Notes under the pieces: model-generated
Told to the model about the DNA's origin: nothing
Databases searched by the model: none
What the model saw: only the letters and a program-made list of their open reading frames with translations
DNA from: an uncultured Verrucomicrobiota bacterium
GTDB taxonomy: Bacteria > Verrucomicrobiota > Verrucomicrobiia > Limisphaerales > CAIQOK01
DNA length: 34,704 nucleotides
Reading direction: 5' to 3'
Assembly (NCBI GenBank): GCA_903873415.1
Contig: CAIQOK010000116.1
Location: 1-34,704 of the forward strand
Shown here: positions 1 through 8,548 of the stretch, piece after piece
Position numbering within the stretch: position 1 is the first letter of the stretch
Layout: the number at the start of each line of letters is the position of its first letter
Translations under genes and position numbers: made by a program

Positions 1-201
1 CGGTTCGCTATGCTCACCATCGCTCCGCCTCACCCCAAAGGGGCGAAGCAGCAGGGAAAGAAAGCAATTTACAGAAAGAAATTTACACCGGCTGTAAAAG
101 CAGGTGACCAAAGGAAACACTGGTGTAAAAGCCCACGATTGAGGAATATGAGGGCACACTCATTTCCGCCCATTGCACCGGATTAAAAAACACTTGTTTC
201 C
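1..201. other. Gene-free left edge with operator-like repeats
   Basis: No coding region is supported here. A short hairpin (CCCC-AAA-GGGG, 33-43) may be the tail of an upstream transcript outside the window. The rest is the upstream region of the first pseudopilin gene and holds the TTTACA/TGTAAA cluster described separately. No clear Shine-Dalgarno sequence precedes the ATG at 202. Confidence 0.5.
68..129. promoter_or_regulatory. Cluster of four TTTACA/TGTAAA elements, candidate operator
   Basis: TTTACA occurs at 68-73 and 82-87, and its reverse complement TGTAAA at 93-98 and 124-129. The middle two form a 17-bp palindrome, TTTACA-N5-TGTAAA (82-98). The outer copy extends the match to an 8-bp inverted repeat, TTTACACC (82-89) with GGTGTAAA (122-129). 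Such clustering is typical of sites bound by a dimeric repressor or activator. The cluster ends about 70 bp before the pseudopilin start. The regulator is unknown, and the target could also be a divergent gene outside the window. Confidence 0.45.
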
Positions 202-1047
202 ATGAACGAATCAAACCGGCCTCCTCGGGAAAAATCGCGCGCATTCACACTGATCGAGTTACTGGTTGTCATCGCCATCATCGCCATTCTGGCCGCCATG
301 CTCCTGCCCGCTTTGAGCCGGGCCAAGCAGAAAGCCCACGCAATCATGTGCATGAGCAACAGTAAACAGTTGTCCCTGGCTTGGCGGATGTATGCCGACG
401 ACAATCGGGACCGGATTCCCTTCGCTTACGCACCGGATCCGCCCGACGCGAACGCGCCCTATGCCTGGGTCACCGGAGTGCTGGATTTTAGCGGCAGCAA
501 TCCCGCCAACTGGGATGTGGCCAACAACATCGCCAAAAGTCCGCTCTGGCCCTATTGCGGCAAACAGGCTGCCATTTGGAAATGCCCGGCCGACCGAGCC
601 ACGGTCACGGCGGGGGGCAACATCCTGCCACGCGTGCGAAGCATGTCCATGAGTATCTGGGCGGGGGGCAACCAGGGCACCGACGGTGGCTGGGGGCCCT
701 CTTGGAAGGTCTACCGGAAAATGAGCGACATGCTCCAACCCGGACCGGCCAACACCATCACCCTGCTCGAGGAGCGGGAGGACAGCATCAACGATGGATT
801 CTTCGTCATCTCAATGGAAGGTTATCCCAATCAGGCCAGCACGGTGATGGTTGATTTTCCCGCCAGTTATCACGGTGGAGCGGCTGGTTTTGCCTTTGGC
901 GATGGGCATTCCGAAATCCACAAATGGAAGGATGCCAGAACCACGCCGGTTTTGAAAACCGGCCAACCGCTCCCGCTCAATCAATCCCAGCCCAATAACC
1001 AGGATGTCCTGTGGATGCAGGATCACTCCACGCGGCTCAAACTATAG
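202..1047 (+). CDS. Pseudopilin-like protein with type IV prepilin N-terminus
   Basis: This 281-residue protein has a short charged leader followed by the class III prepilin motif FTLIELL. The inferred PilD cleavage site is between A14 and F15, which places the conserved glutamate at mature position +5 (E19). A hydrophobic helix of about 22 residues follows and ends in a Lys/Arg-rich stretch. The remainder is a globular exported domain with a late Asp-Gly-His motif (residues 234-236). That architecture is a large paralogous family in Verrucomicrobiota and Planctomycetota, where genomes carry many copies. The residue before the cut is alanine rather than the usual glycine. No secretion or pilus assembly gene is adjacent, so the partner machinery must be elsewhere. 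The fold class is certain; the specific role is unknown. Confidence 0.88.
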   Translation: MNESNRPPREKSRAFTLIELLVVIAIIAILAAMLLPALSRAKQKAHAIMCMSNSKQLSLAWRMYADDNRDRIPFAYAPDPPDANAPYAWVTGVLDFSGSNPANWDVANNIAKSPLWPYCGKQAAIWKCPADRATVTAGGNILPRVRSMSMSIWAGGNQGTDGGWGPSWKVYRKMSDMLQPGPANTITLLEEREDSINDGFFVISMEGYPNQASTVMVDFPASYHGGAAGFAFGDGHSEIHKWKDARTTPVLKTGQPLPLNQSQPNNQDVLWMQDHSTRLKL

Positions 1048-1228
1048 CGCGCCAGCCGGCACATTGGAATGGAAGGTCGCGTCCCCAAAAATAATGTTGC
1101 CGTTGCGGGAGCCGGTTTGCGAACTTGGACCCAGTCACAATTGGCGTCCGACCCCGTGGCAATGAACTTGGGGTTGCCGGGCGCAACTTGGCCTGGCCGA
1201 CTTGAACTGTAACGAACAGATAAAGCAC

Positions 1229-1849
1229 ATGACAAAATCCCTTCTGCGCATTGCGACCCTCTTCCTACTGGTGCATTTCCAAGCCCACTCCGAGACGGCC
1301 GAGGATTGCCTGAAAAGCGGGCTGGCCCTCAAGATCAAAGGGCAGATGGCTGGGGCGATTACCAACTACAACCGGGCCATCGAGCTCAATCCGCAATTGA
1401 CTAAAGCCTATTATTACAGGGCCATCGCGTACCAGGCCCAGACCAATCTGGCCGCCGCACTGGCCGACTACGACCAAGCCATCCATCTCCAACCGGACTA
1501 TGCGCCCGCCTACATGAACCGCGGCACTGCCAAGGCCAAGAAAGGAGATCTGCAAGGTGCCATTGCCGATTTCAGTGAAACCATCCGCCTCCGGCCCAAA
1601 GATGCCCTGGCCTACAACAACCGTGGCAACGCCAAGGCAGACGGACACGATTTGGAGGGGGCGCTGGCCGACTACAACCTGGCGATCGAGCTCAAGCCCG
1701 ATTACATTTCCCCCCACCTCAATCGCGGGGACATCAAACGGACCAAGGGCGATCTGGACGGAGCCAAAGCCGATTACAAAAAGGCCCTTGAAATCAATCA
1801 CGGCTCCTACGAAGCGCAAAAACGTCTTAATGAACTGAAGAAAAAATAA
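1229..1849 (+). CDS. Exported TPR-repeat protein
   Basis: I place the start at the ATG at 1229 (206 residues) rather than a TTG 27 bp upstream, because the ATG begins directly with a signal peptide: a Lys/Arg start and a Leu-rich core, with a likely cut near residue 21. The mature part is five consecutive 34-residue tetratricopeptide repeats (about residues 22-191), each with the usual small/aromatic pattern such as A-Y-x-N-R-G and A-I/L-x-D-Y/F ending in a proline. A short Lys-rich tail follows. TPR arrays form a scaffold for protein-protein contact, and the signal peptide puts it in the periplasm or outer envelope. It lies about 180 bp downstream of the pseudopilin on the same strand. I see nothing that names a partner. 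Confidence 0.85.
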   Translation: MTKSLLRIATLFLLVHFQAHSETAEDCLKSGLALKIKGQMAGAITNYNRAIELNPQLTKAYYYRAIAYQAQTNLAAALADYDQAIHLQPDYAPAYMNRGTAKAKKGDLQGAIADFSETIRLRPKDALAYNNRGNAKADGHDLEGALADYNLAIELKPDYISPHLNRGDIKRTKGDLDGAKADYKKALEINHGSYEAQKRLNELKKK

Positions 1850-2092
1850 TGGGAATCACCGCTTTTTCCCGCTGCTCCAGTCCGCGCTCACTCTGGACGC
1901 GGCAACCCGCAGACAGGAATCCCCTGCCCCGCCGGTGCCTCAATACTGCGGCATGGGCAGCCCCGGCATCCCAACTGTCTGGACAATCTGTCGGCGGGGT
2001 CAACCCTGGCATCAAGTCTGAAAGTCGGGTGTGAAAATTAGGTGTTCCAGTCGGGGTCTTTTAATGCCACACTCGGCCTTTGGATTCCGCAT

Positions 2093-2812
2093 ATGAACAT
2101 CGTATCCGCCGTTTTTGACTGTAGTGCTCCTGATCTGGACTCCTGCCCGGACGAGTCCCTGCCTGAATTCGCTTTCATTGGCCGGTCTAATGTGGGCAAG
2201 TCTTCCCTGCTGAACATGCTCTCGGGCAAGGGCGATCTGGCGAGAGTCTCCGCCACTCCGGGTTCCACCCGCCTCATCAATTTCTTCACCATGAACCGGC
2301 ACTGGCGTCTGGTGGATTTGCCCGGCTACGGCTACGCGCACGTCGCCCGCAAGGACATGGCCCAATTCAACCAGGCAGTCTCTGATTATATCGAGCTGCG
2401 GCCCAACCTCTTCCGCGTCTTCGCGCTGATCGATTCCGGGCTGCCGCCGCAGAAGATCGACCTGGAATTCGTGGAGTGGCTGGCCGTGAACTCCGTCCCG
2501 TTCGTCTTGGTCTTCACCAAAACCGACAAGATCAAACCCACCCCGATGCGGGCCAACATGGCTGCGTTCATGGACCGCATCTCGGCTTGGAACATCACCC
2601 CGCCGCAGACCTTCACCTGCTCGGCCAAAACAAAGCACGGGCGCAGCGAACTGCTCTCCATGATCGCCGCCACCATCGCAGCGGAACGATCCGAACGGGG
2701 CCTTTCCGTGCCGGATGAGGAACCGCTCCCGGATCCGGCACCCGCCGCCGAGCGCAAATCCAAAGCTCGGGAAGGTTGCGTGACCCGTCCCAATCCGGCA
2801 CGCCCTTGGTAA
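2093..2812 (+). CDS. engB: Ribosome biogenesis GTP-binding protein EngB (YihA/YsxC)
   Basis: This TRAFAC-class GTPase of the EngB family acts in the cytoplasm in assembly of the large ribosomal subunit. All G motifs are visible, numbered from the ATG at 2093: P-loop GRSNVGKS (30-37), switch I TPGST (55-59), DLPGYG (75-80), TKTD (142-145) and SAK (177-179). The ATG at 2093 is preferred over a GTG 51 bp upstream because family members begin shortly before the P-loop. At 239 residues it is about 40 longer than the usual 195-200. The excess is a Pro/Glu/Arg-rich C-terminal tail after residue 200 that looks disordered. No obvious operon partner: the next gene starts 113 bp downstream. Confidence 0.93.
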   Translation: MNIVSAVFDCSAPDLDSCPDESLPEFAFIGRSNVGKSSLLNMLSGKGDLARVSATPGSTRLINFFTMNRHWRLVDLPGYGYAHVARKDMAQFNQAVSDYIELRPNLFRVFALIDSGLPPQKIDLEFVEWLAVNSVPFVLVFTKTDKIKPTPMRANMAAFMDRISAWNITPPQTFTCSAKTKHGRSELLSMIAATIAAERSERGLSVPDEEPLPDPAPAAERKSKAREGCVTRPNPARPW

Positions 2813-2925
2813 GCCCCTCCCGCCCCCTCCCGGGAACCGCACGGCTGGGTGCGCCTTTGCCGAGGCCTCTTCAACGCATCACTGCCTTCACGCCCGGTTA
2901 AGGTTGAGGATGATAGGATGAGGGC

Positions 2926-4329
2926 ATGAAAATGAACACATTCTTCCGGTTCGCATGTCAACTCGCAGCCTTGCCCCTCAGCGGACACCTCACCTTGGCC
3001 TCCGTCACCGCCACGCTGCCTGACCCCGGCTCATTCCTTACCCTAGACAAAGCCGGCGCCGGACTTGCGAGCCTGACCGTCAGCAACACCGGCAACCAGG
3101 TTTGGATCATCCAAAGTTCCACCAATCTCGGGAACTGGTCGGAGGTGGAGGCCTTGAAGGTTTTCAACGGCACCTATCACCGCAACTACACCAACCCCGC
3201 CGGCGGGAACCTTTTTTACCGCGCCGCTTATGATCCGGCACGGCAGAATATTTCCAGCACGACAAGCAACGCGCTGTTGCTGCCGGCGGCAGCCTACAAC
3301 TATGCCGCGCCCCTCCTGCCCGCGGGCTTTTCAACCAACCCGATTCTGGCGGAGGATAACACACCCGGCAACAATCCCACGACGGATGCGGGTGCAACGC
3401 TGGGCCGGGTCTTGTTCTACGACAAGCGGCTTTCAACCAACCAGACCGTCTCCTGCGCCTCGTGTCATCAGCAGGCCCACGGATTCTCCGACCCGCGCCG
3501 TTTCAGCGTGGGCGATAATGGCGGAGCCGGCACACGCAACGCAATGGGACTGAGCAACGCCCGGTGGTATCAACGCCGCAAATTTTTCTGGGACGAGCGC
3601 GCCGCCACGCTCGAGGACCAGACCCTTATGCCGATCCAAAACCCGGTTGAAATGGGGATGTCGCTCGAGGCGCTGACAAACCGGCTGGCCGCGGAACCGT
3701 TTTACACGAATCTTTTCAGCCAGGCTTTCGGCTCACCCAAGATCACCACCAACCGGATTTCCCAGGCTCTCGCTCAGTTCGTCCGCTCCATCGTTTCCAC
3801 CCGGTCCAAATATGACCAGGGTGTGGCGAGTAACTTCACCAACTTCAACGCCCAGGAAAACCTGGGGCGGCAGATCTTCTTTGGCCAGTCGGGCAGCCCC
3901 CGCGCCACCTGCGCCGCATGCCATGGCACGGACAACTTTGTCCCCACGGTGGCTCTGAACAACAACGGGCTGGAATTCCCTTATGTGGATTTGGGTGCCG
4001 GAGCAATCACCGGCTCCACCAACGACAACGGCCTCTTCAAAGTGCCTTCGCTGCGCAACATCGAGTTGACGGCACCTTATATGCACGACGGACGATTCGC
4101 CACCTTGGAACAGGTTGTGGATTTCTATAGCACCGGCGTGATGGATAACCCCAACCTTTCCCCACCCTTGCGGGTCCCCACGGCCCCAGGCCAGCCGCCC
4201 GGGCAGGTGCTCCGGCTCAATCTCAGCTCCGACCAAAAGGCCGCGTTGGTGGCTTTTCTCAAAACACTCACCGACTCCTCGCTGGCAAGCGATCCGAAAT
4301 TGTCCGATCCCTTCAACTATGGGAACTGA
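2926..4329 (+). CDS. Di-heme cytochrome c peroxidase family protein with extra N-terminal domain
   Basis: This 467-residue exported protein is preceded by a fair ribosome binding site (AGGATGAGGG). Residues 1-25 are a signal peptide. Residues about 30-102 form a small domain ending in S-S-T-N-L...F-Y-R-A, a pattern common in verrucomicrobial extracellular proteins. The CcpA/MauG-type region follows, with heme-binding CASCH (177-181) and CAACH (329-333) and the PYMHDG motif (384-389) near the second heme. In the family, one heme reduces hydrogen peroxide or oxidises a bound substrate and the other transfers electrons, in the periplasm. The heme-to-heme spacing of about 150 residues is normal. 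Whether it is a true peroxidase or a MauG-like oxidase cannot be decided from sequence. Confidence 0.9.
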   Translation: MKMNTFFRFACQLAALPLSGHLTLASVTATLPDPGSFLTLDKAGAGLASLTVSNTGNQVWIIQSSTNLGNWSEVEALKVFNGTYHRNYTNPAGGNLFYRAAYDPARQNISSTTSNALLLPAAAYNYAAPLLPAGFSTNPILAEDNTPGNNPTTDAGATLGRVLFYDKRLSTNQTVSCASCHQQAHGFSDPRRFSVGDNGGAGTRNAMGLSNARWYQRRKFFWDERAATLEDQTLMPIQNPVEMGMSLEALTNRLAAEPFYTNLFSQAFGSPKITTNRISQALAQFVRSIVSTRSKYDQGVASNFTNFNAQENLGRQIFFGQSGSPRATCAACHGTDNFVPTVALNNNGLEFPYVDLGAGAITGSTNDNGLFKVPSLRNIELTAPYMHDGRFATLEQVVDFYSTGVMDNPNLSPPLRVPTAPGQPPGQVLRLNLSSDQKAALVAFLKTLTDSSLASDPKLSDPFNYGN

Positions 4330-4340
4330 GCCGGAATCAT

Positions 4341-4355
4341 GCGGGAAAAACCCGC
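4341..4355. terminator. Small hairpin between convergent genes
   Basis: GCGGG (4341-4345) and CCCGC (4351-4355) form a 5-bp GC stem around a loop of five A. It lies in the 42-bp gap between the convergent ends of the peroxidase (+) and acetyltransferase (-) genes. The A loop reads as T on the other strand, but no T tract follows the stem on either strand. A bidirectional terminator is plausible but weak. Confidence 0.3.
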
Positions 4356-4371
4356 CGCGCATTTAATGGAT

Positions 4372-5277
4372 TCATCCCAGCTCAAAGGTGGTGACCCCAT
4401 AGATCCAGCCCAGCTCAAGGTGCGGTGCCGGCCCGGTATACATCCGGGCGGTGGCAAAGACCTGGGTCATACCGTGGCGCCGAACCATCTCCAACGCCTG
4501 AAGATTTGGCTCCGCTATGTCCAAAAAAAAGGTCTCGCCCGCCGGAATGCGATCCACCAAGCCGCAAAACAGACTCTCAGCCGAAGCCGCATCACGCGAG
4601 AACAACGGCCCAATCTTCCACCCCCGAAAACACGGGCGGATCACCCCGTAGCCCAGCAGCCGCCTCCCGGGCTCACCCACCAACGCCAAGGCATGCGCAC
4701 CGGGTTGATGGATCCACGCCTTGAGAAAAGCGGTTCGAGCTGCAGGAAAACAGGCCCGATCCAACTGCTCCAGTTCGGCAAACGCCACCTCGCGGGCATT
4801 CATACACGACCCTGAACCGGGCGAGTGCCAAGCGATTGATTTCACGCCCTCATAGCGGGCATTTTGATAGGCATAAACACGCCCGATCCGCTTGTATTTC
4901 TCCACATTTTCCAAAACCCCGTCTCCGCCTTGCAGGCAGCCTTGAAGATGACGCCGGGCCGCCTCATGAAGAGCCAATCCATAGCCATAACCGCGATAGG
5001 CCGCCTCCACCAAATAGCACCCCAGAAAACCAAAGGAATCGTCGTAGCGCACAGCACTCACGCACGCAATCGGCACATCCTCCAATCCACCCATGAGAAA
5101 ACCCTGCGCATCGGCAGCGAAAAAACTCCCCGCATCGCGCAAACCGGGATTCCACCCGGCCGCCTGCATCCAAGGAATCGTCACCGTTTCAAAATCCCGA
5201 AGTGACATGCGCCGGATTTGGTAGCGACCGCTGGCCAGATCGACGGCAGCCTTCGAATTTTGATCCAAGGTTTTCAT
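4372..5277 (-). CDS. GNAT family N-acetyltransferase, two-domain YitH-like
   Basis: The protein has 301 residues, counted from the ATG at 5277. That start is preferred over one 69 bp upstream because the conserved domain begins soon after it. The first half is a GNAT fold: the acetyl-CoA pyrophosphate loop is R-G-Y-G-Y-G (95-100) and a late motif, EKYKRIGRVYAYQNARYEG, spans about 126-144. The second half resembles the C-terminal domain of YitH-type acetyltransferases. The family transfers acetyl from acetyl-CoA to an amine in the cytoplasm; the acceptor here is unknown. It is convergent with the peroxidase and isolated on its other side by a gene-free stretch of about 0.9 kb. Confidence 0.8.
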   Translation of the reverse strand: MKTLDQNSKAAVDLASGRYQIRRMSLRDFETVTIPWMQAAGWNPGLRDAGSFFAADAQGFLMGGLEDVPIACVSAVRYDDSFGFLGCYLVEAAYRGYGYGLALHEAARRHLQGCLQGGDGVLENVEKYKRIGRVYAYQNARYEGVKSIAWHSPGSGSCMNAREVAFAELEQLDRACFPAARTAFLKAWIHQPGAHALALVGEPGRRLLGYGVIRPCFRGWKIGPLFSRDAASAESLFCGLVDRIPAGETFFLDIAEPNLQALEMVRRHGMTQVFATARMYTGPAPHLELGWIYGVTTFELG

Positions 5278-6188
5278 GGATGTGATTTTTCCCAAGAAGC
5301 AGCGTGGCGTCACGCACTTTCTAAAACACCCCAGCACCACAGGCATCCCCCTGATCGGCGCAGGTTCAAAACCACGCTGCCCGCAGTGTATCGCTCAACT
5401 GCAGGCCGTTCAACCGGTGCTTTGCCGGTGACATCCGACCCGCTTTTCAATTACGAACTCTGAACCCAAGCCAAAAGCTGCGGTCTTAAAAAATCAATAA
5501 ATGGCTGCCTCTAGAAAATGGAAAACGGGAAGATCCTTGGCGTTGTCTTTTTCATTCCAAGGTTTAGGCATTTTTATACCGGTCTGAGTTCAATTTTCCG
5601 GCTCACCACCGCCTTTAATCTCCGAAACAAAGGCCTGGAGAATTCAAGATTTTGCCATTGGACCTTGGGCCTCTGCAACCTTGTTCCAACTCCAGGGGAC
5701 TCGGAAACATTTGTTTTGACTGGCCCGGTTGGAGCTCAGTCCGGAGCACCTGAGTTACAAAGGATGAATATGGTTTCGGGCTGCGACTCCTTACCTCGTC
5801 GGCCATGAATCCATTCCGTGGCTTCTGGCGTGAATGGTTTGTCATACCCGGTGCCCAAGGGAATACGCGCCCTGCCACAGCATGGTCAAATCCTAACGGA
5901 AACGCTGCAAACCAATACGTCATCGGCCATCTTGCCCGGCCGTTTTCAACTTTCAGACCGAGGCCGTTTTTGCTCATTGCTTCGTCTTAGAATCCGGCGG
6001 TTGCAACCGCGAAACCACAATGGTTTGGAAAGGCGGCCATTCCCCTTGGATGAACGGCTTTGGACCAGGATGCGAGGGTTCCATTTCGGTTGATCCCGCC
6101 CGAATGGCTCGCACTCCATCCCAAATGTGATTTATAAGACGATGCGATTCAGAGCCTTCCGGATCAGGTGGAGGCCTCCAGTCTCCGG
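5278..6188. other. Gene-free stretch of 0.9 kb with one repeat copy
   Basis: I find no convincing gene. Short open frames lack recognisable motifs and good start sites. The first third is richer in A and T than its surroundings. A 6-bp inverted repeat CCTTGG/CCAAGG lies at 5535-5562, and a weak terminator-like stem, CGGCC/GGCCG, followed by five T lies at 5937-5971. One copy of the CTCCTTAC-core repeat lies at 5783-5803. The upstream region of the acetyltransferase must be at the left end. Confidence 0.5.
5783..5803 (+). repeat. Copy 1 of a 21-bp intergenic repeat (CTCCTTAC core)
   Basis: The 21 bp around CTCCTTAC (5787-5794) match the reverse complement of 7857-7877 at 18 of 21 positions by eye. 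They resemble 7791-7811 around the same core. All three copies are in the two largest gene-free stretches of the window. Confidence 0.5.
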
Positions 6189-7289
6189 TCATTTCACAAA
6201 CGGCAGGGAAACGACCTCGGCGGAGAACTCCGCGGCGCCGCTTTTGAGGACCAGTCCGGTTCCTATCGCATTGGCCTCGCGCCGGACGATAGCCAGAGCA
6301 ATCCAGCAACCCAGTGCCGGCGACCAAGTCGCACTTGTGACCTGCCCCACTTCCTTTGCGGCATGGAACAATTTGTCACCTTTCACCGGGTGAACGGCGG
6401 CTTGGACTGCCAATCGCAACCCGCATAATTCGCGGTTGACACGAGCAAAGCTATGAAGGCGGTTCAACACCTCCTGACCGATATAGCAGCCCTTATTGTA
6501 ACTCACCGCGCGGTCTCCCAGACCGCACTCAGGCGGCAGATTAGTCCCATCCATGTCCGATCCGAACCGCGGAATGCCCGCTTCGATCCGCCCGACCTCA
6601 AACGCATCCCAACCACAGGCCCGACCGCCCAGCGCCCGGGCTGCGGCCACCAATTTATCGACCACCACGCCCAGAGAATCCGCAGGCACAAACAGATCGT
6701 AGCCTGCAGATCCGAGACGCGGCTGGTTCATCAGATAAATCTCCCCCAGCATGCCCTCGGAAATTTTGACAAACCCAAAAGGAACGGCGGGCAACTCCGG
6801 AAACACCTCCAAACCGCCCACAACCAACCCCGCAGATGGGCCCTGAACACTGAGCAAACCGTAATGCGGAGCGGCATCCACAATCTGCACCTCGTCAGAA
6901 ACCAGAAACTTCTCAAGCCGCTCAGCCACCGCCCCGCTCAACCCCGGCTCGAAATCAAGCAGCAGTTCATCGGCCAACGCATAGATGTTCAGGTCGCTCT
7001 CCATCCTGCCCTTGGCTGTCACCAACGCCGAATAGCAACCCTCGCCACTCCGCAGCCTTTTCACATCGTTGGTCACCTGACCGTGGAGAAAGCGAACCCG
7101 ATCCGCCCCGGTCAGACACAAGCGCCCGCGAAACCCCAGATCCAACACCCCGGCGCTCTGCCTCAATGCCTCATGTTCTGCAGCCACATCACCGTAGTCG
7201 CCAACCAACTCCATCCCATTCAACCCGGCGAAGCGGGCGTTGAGTCCCTGATGAAATTCATGCAATGCCAGTGTGCTCATTGTTCTCAT
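6189..7289 (-). CDS. ygfZ: YgfZ/GcvT-like folate-binding protein
   Basis: This 366-residue protein is related to the T-protein of glycine cleavage. The signature K-G-C-Y-I-G-Q-E at 266-273 places it in the YgfZ group, whose members bind tetrahydrofolate and support assembly or repair of iron-sulfur enzymes in the cytoplasm. Also visible are the early segment F-L-H-G-Q-V-T-N-D-V (67-76), which is YgfZ-typical, and R-F-G-x-D-M near residue 241. The start at 7289 is preferred over the ATG 9 bp downstream because GAGGGCGAG precedes it at good spacing. True aminomethyltransferases lack the KGCY motif, so glycine cleavage is less likely. It stands alone between two large gaps. Confidence 0.88.
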   Translation of the reverse strand: MRTMSTLALHEFHQGLNARFAGLNGMELVGDYGDVAAEHEALRQSAGVLDLGFRGRLCLTGADRVRFLHGQVTNDVKRLRSGEGCYSALVTAKGRMESDLNIYALADELLLDFEPGLSGAVAERLEKFLVSDEVQIVDAAPHYGLLSVQGPSAGLVVGGLEVFPELPAVPFGFVKISEGMLGEIYLMNQPRLGSAGYDLFVPADSLGVVVDKLVAAARALGGRACGWDAFEVGRIEAGIPRFGSDMDGTNLPPECGLGDRAVSYNKGCYIGQEVLNRLHSFARVNRELCGLRLAVQAAVHPVKGDKLFHAAKEVGQVTSATWSPALGCWIALAIVRREANAIGTGLVLKSGAAEFSAEVVSLPFVK

Positions 7290-7508
7290 TCTCGCCCTCT
7301 GGTGTTTGCGGGCAAGAAAAGTTTTGAAACCCCACCATCACCGGCAGTGCCCGGCAATTGAGAATGCTTTCTGCCATCGAAAGACAGCGGCGGATTGGGC
7401 AGTTTTTATTGCTCAAAGGGAAGGTTTTACCAGTCAACACCGCAAATCAGGCTGTTCCATGCGAAAATCAGATGGATTTCTCTTTCGGCGTCTTTCTGCT
7501 CAGCGTCA

Positions 7509-7517
7509 TTATCCACA
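7509..7517 (+). promoter_or_regulatory. Single consensus DnaA-box sequence
   Basis: TTATCCACA matches the classical 9-mer exactly and lies in a gene-free stretch. It is the only perfect copy I saw. No AT-rich unwinding region, second box or dnaA/dnaN gene accompanies it, so it is not evidence for an origin and may be chance. Confidence 0.2.
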
Positions 7518-7790
7518 GGGCGCTTGAGTAAGGTCGTTGGATCTTTGGGCGAGCGATCTCAGCTTGATTTGGACGGTGGTGGCAGGTGGGACCGGTTGTC
7601 TTAGTCGCGGAGGTTGTGACGGGAGGAGATGCCATCAGTCTGCCAGTGAGCGTTTACTGGTTTTGGGGTGCGTGTTGTGGTGTTTTCGGAGTGTATGGGC
7701 CGTGGACTTGCCGTATTTGGTGCAGCACGGCAGACAGCAGCAGTTGCGGGTGAACCTCGGTTAATTCGAGCGGTTTGCGCCAGACATCAG

Positions 7791-7896
7791 GCACTCCTTA
7801 CGCCGTGCGCCACACGGAGTGGTTTAGTTCGCCACGAGGTGGTTTCCCGTCCTGTAGCCGCCGACGTAAGGAGGCGCTTCAGGGAGCGCTAAGCGC
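7791..7896. repeat. Structured repeat element with nested hairpins
   Basis: CTCCTTACG (7794-7802) and CGTAAGGAG (7865-7873) form a perfect 9-bp inverted repeat. Between them are CCAC...GTGG (7810-7822) and CCAC-GAG-GTGG (7832-7842). Just after it, GCGCTT (7875-7880) pairs with AAGCGC (7891-7896). The two arms are copies of the 21-bp repeat also seen at 5783-5803. The layout resembles a palindromic intergenic element of the REP or MITE sort, but no target duplication is evident. Confidence 0.5.
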
Positions 7897-8548
7897 CAAG
7901 ATTCTTTACCGTCAACTTTTTAGGTTTAAATTCGGCTCTAAACTGTTGAATCCGGCAATTTCGCATTTTCCGTTTTTCTGGAAAACCGGATTTATCCAGT
8001 CTGCCCAGGGAAATGGCGCGTTTCCGGAGCAATCGCACGATCCGACCGGCGTCTTTAGAGTGTCGGGCGGTGGCACGGGCTTGATCCTTCGGATCCGCGG
8101 GGATGTCCCGGCGCACACTCCAACGCGCTAATCCATTCCGGAGTGCGCCCGAGAGAGGTGGAGCGGAGAAGCTGGCATGGGCACAATTCGCAGGCGCTCA
8201 TGCGGAAGATGGTCTCTGGGCCCGAGAACGGGCGCGCTCCCAGGAGACGTAGTGTTGGGGGGTATTATTTAAACTGAAGCGGTGGCGGCAGTTCGCCGAC
8301 GTTTTGCGCGGGCGCCAAGATGTTCAACCTCCTGATCACGCTGCAAAACCACCTGGTGGCCCTCCAGACCAGTTCCAAGCTGCTGCAACTCCAGTCCAGC
8401 CCGCTCAACTCCATCGCATGACCATCCCTGCCAGAGGCGTTGCTAACCATCCCGATTACTCCCGGTGCCCTGTTGCTTGTGCCCCCCGGCACGAGGCAGG
8501 AATCCGCCTTCGATACCACCCCAGATCGACCGGCAGGATTTTCAGAAA

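Larger units (their letters stand above)
7290..8548. other. Gene-free stretch of 1.26 kb with repeats and hairpins
   Basis: No gene is supported. The section from about 7530 to 7770 is unusually G/T-rich on the + strand, unlike the flanking genes. The section 7791-7896 is dense in inverted repeats and includes two copies of the CTCCTTAC repeat. A perfect DnaA-box 9-mer is at 7509-7517. On the minus strand a 46-codon frame (7654-7794, GTG start) has an AAGGAG sequence overlapping its start codon, so it is not usable as written. The right end, from 8265, is downstream of the metal permease and shows only a 5-bp hairpin (8479-8492) without a T tract. The stretch may be a decayed mobile or repeat element, but no transposase remnant is recognisable. 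Confidence 0.45.

Noticed and set aside
5518-5977. Small genes in the 0.9-kb gap (96- and 120-codon frames)
   Set aside because: They have no ribosome binding site, no motif and composition unlike neighbouring genes.
6453-7361. 302-residue open frame opposite the YgfZ-like gene
   Set aside because: It is antisense to a gene with the KGCYIGQE signature and carries no motif.
7509-7517. Replication origin at the DnaA-box 9-mer
   Set aside because: There is a single box with no AT-rich region and no dnaA, dnaN or similar gene nearby. A chance match is reasonable in a window of this size.
8321-8422. 33-codon frame with a Leu/Gln-rich peptide beyond the permease gene
   Set aside because: There is no ribosome binding site. 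The pattern comes from CTG/CTC repeats and no homologous family is recognised.
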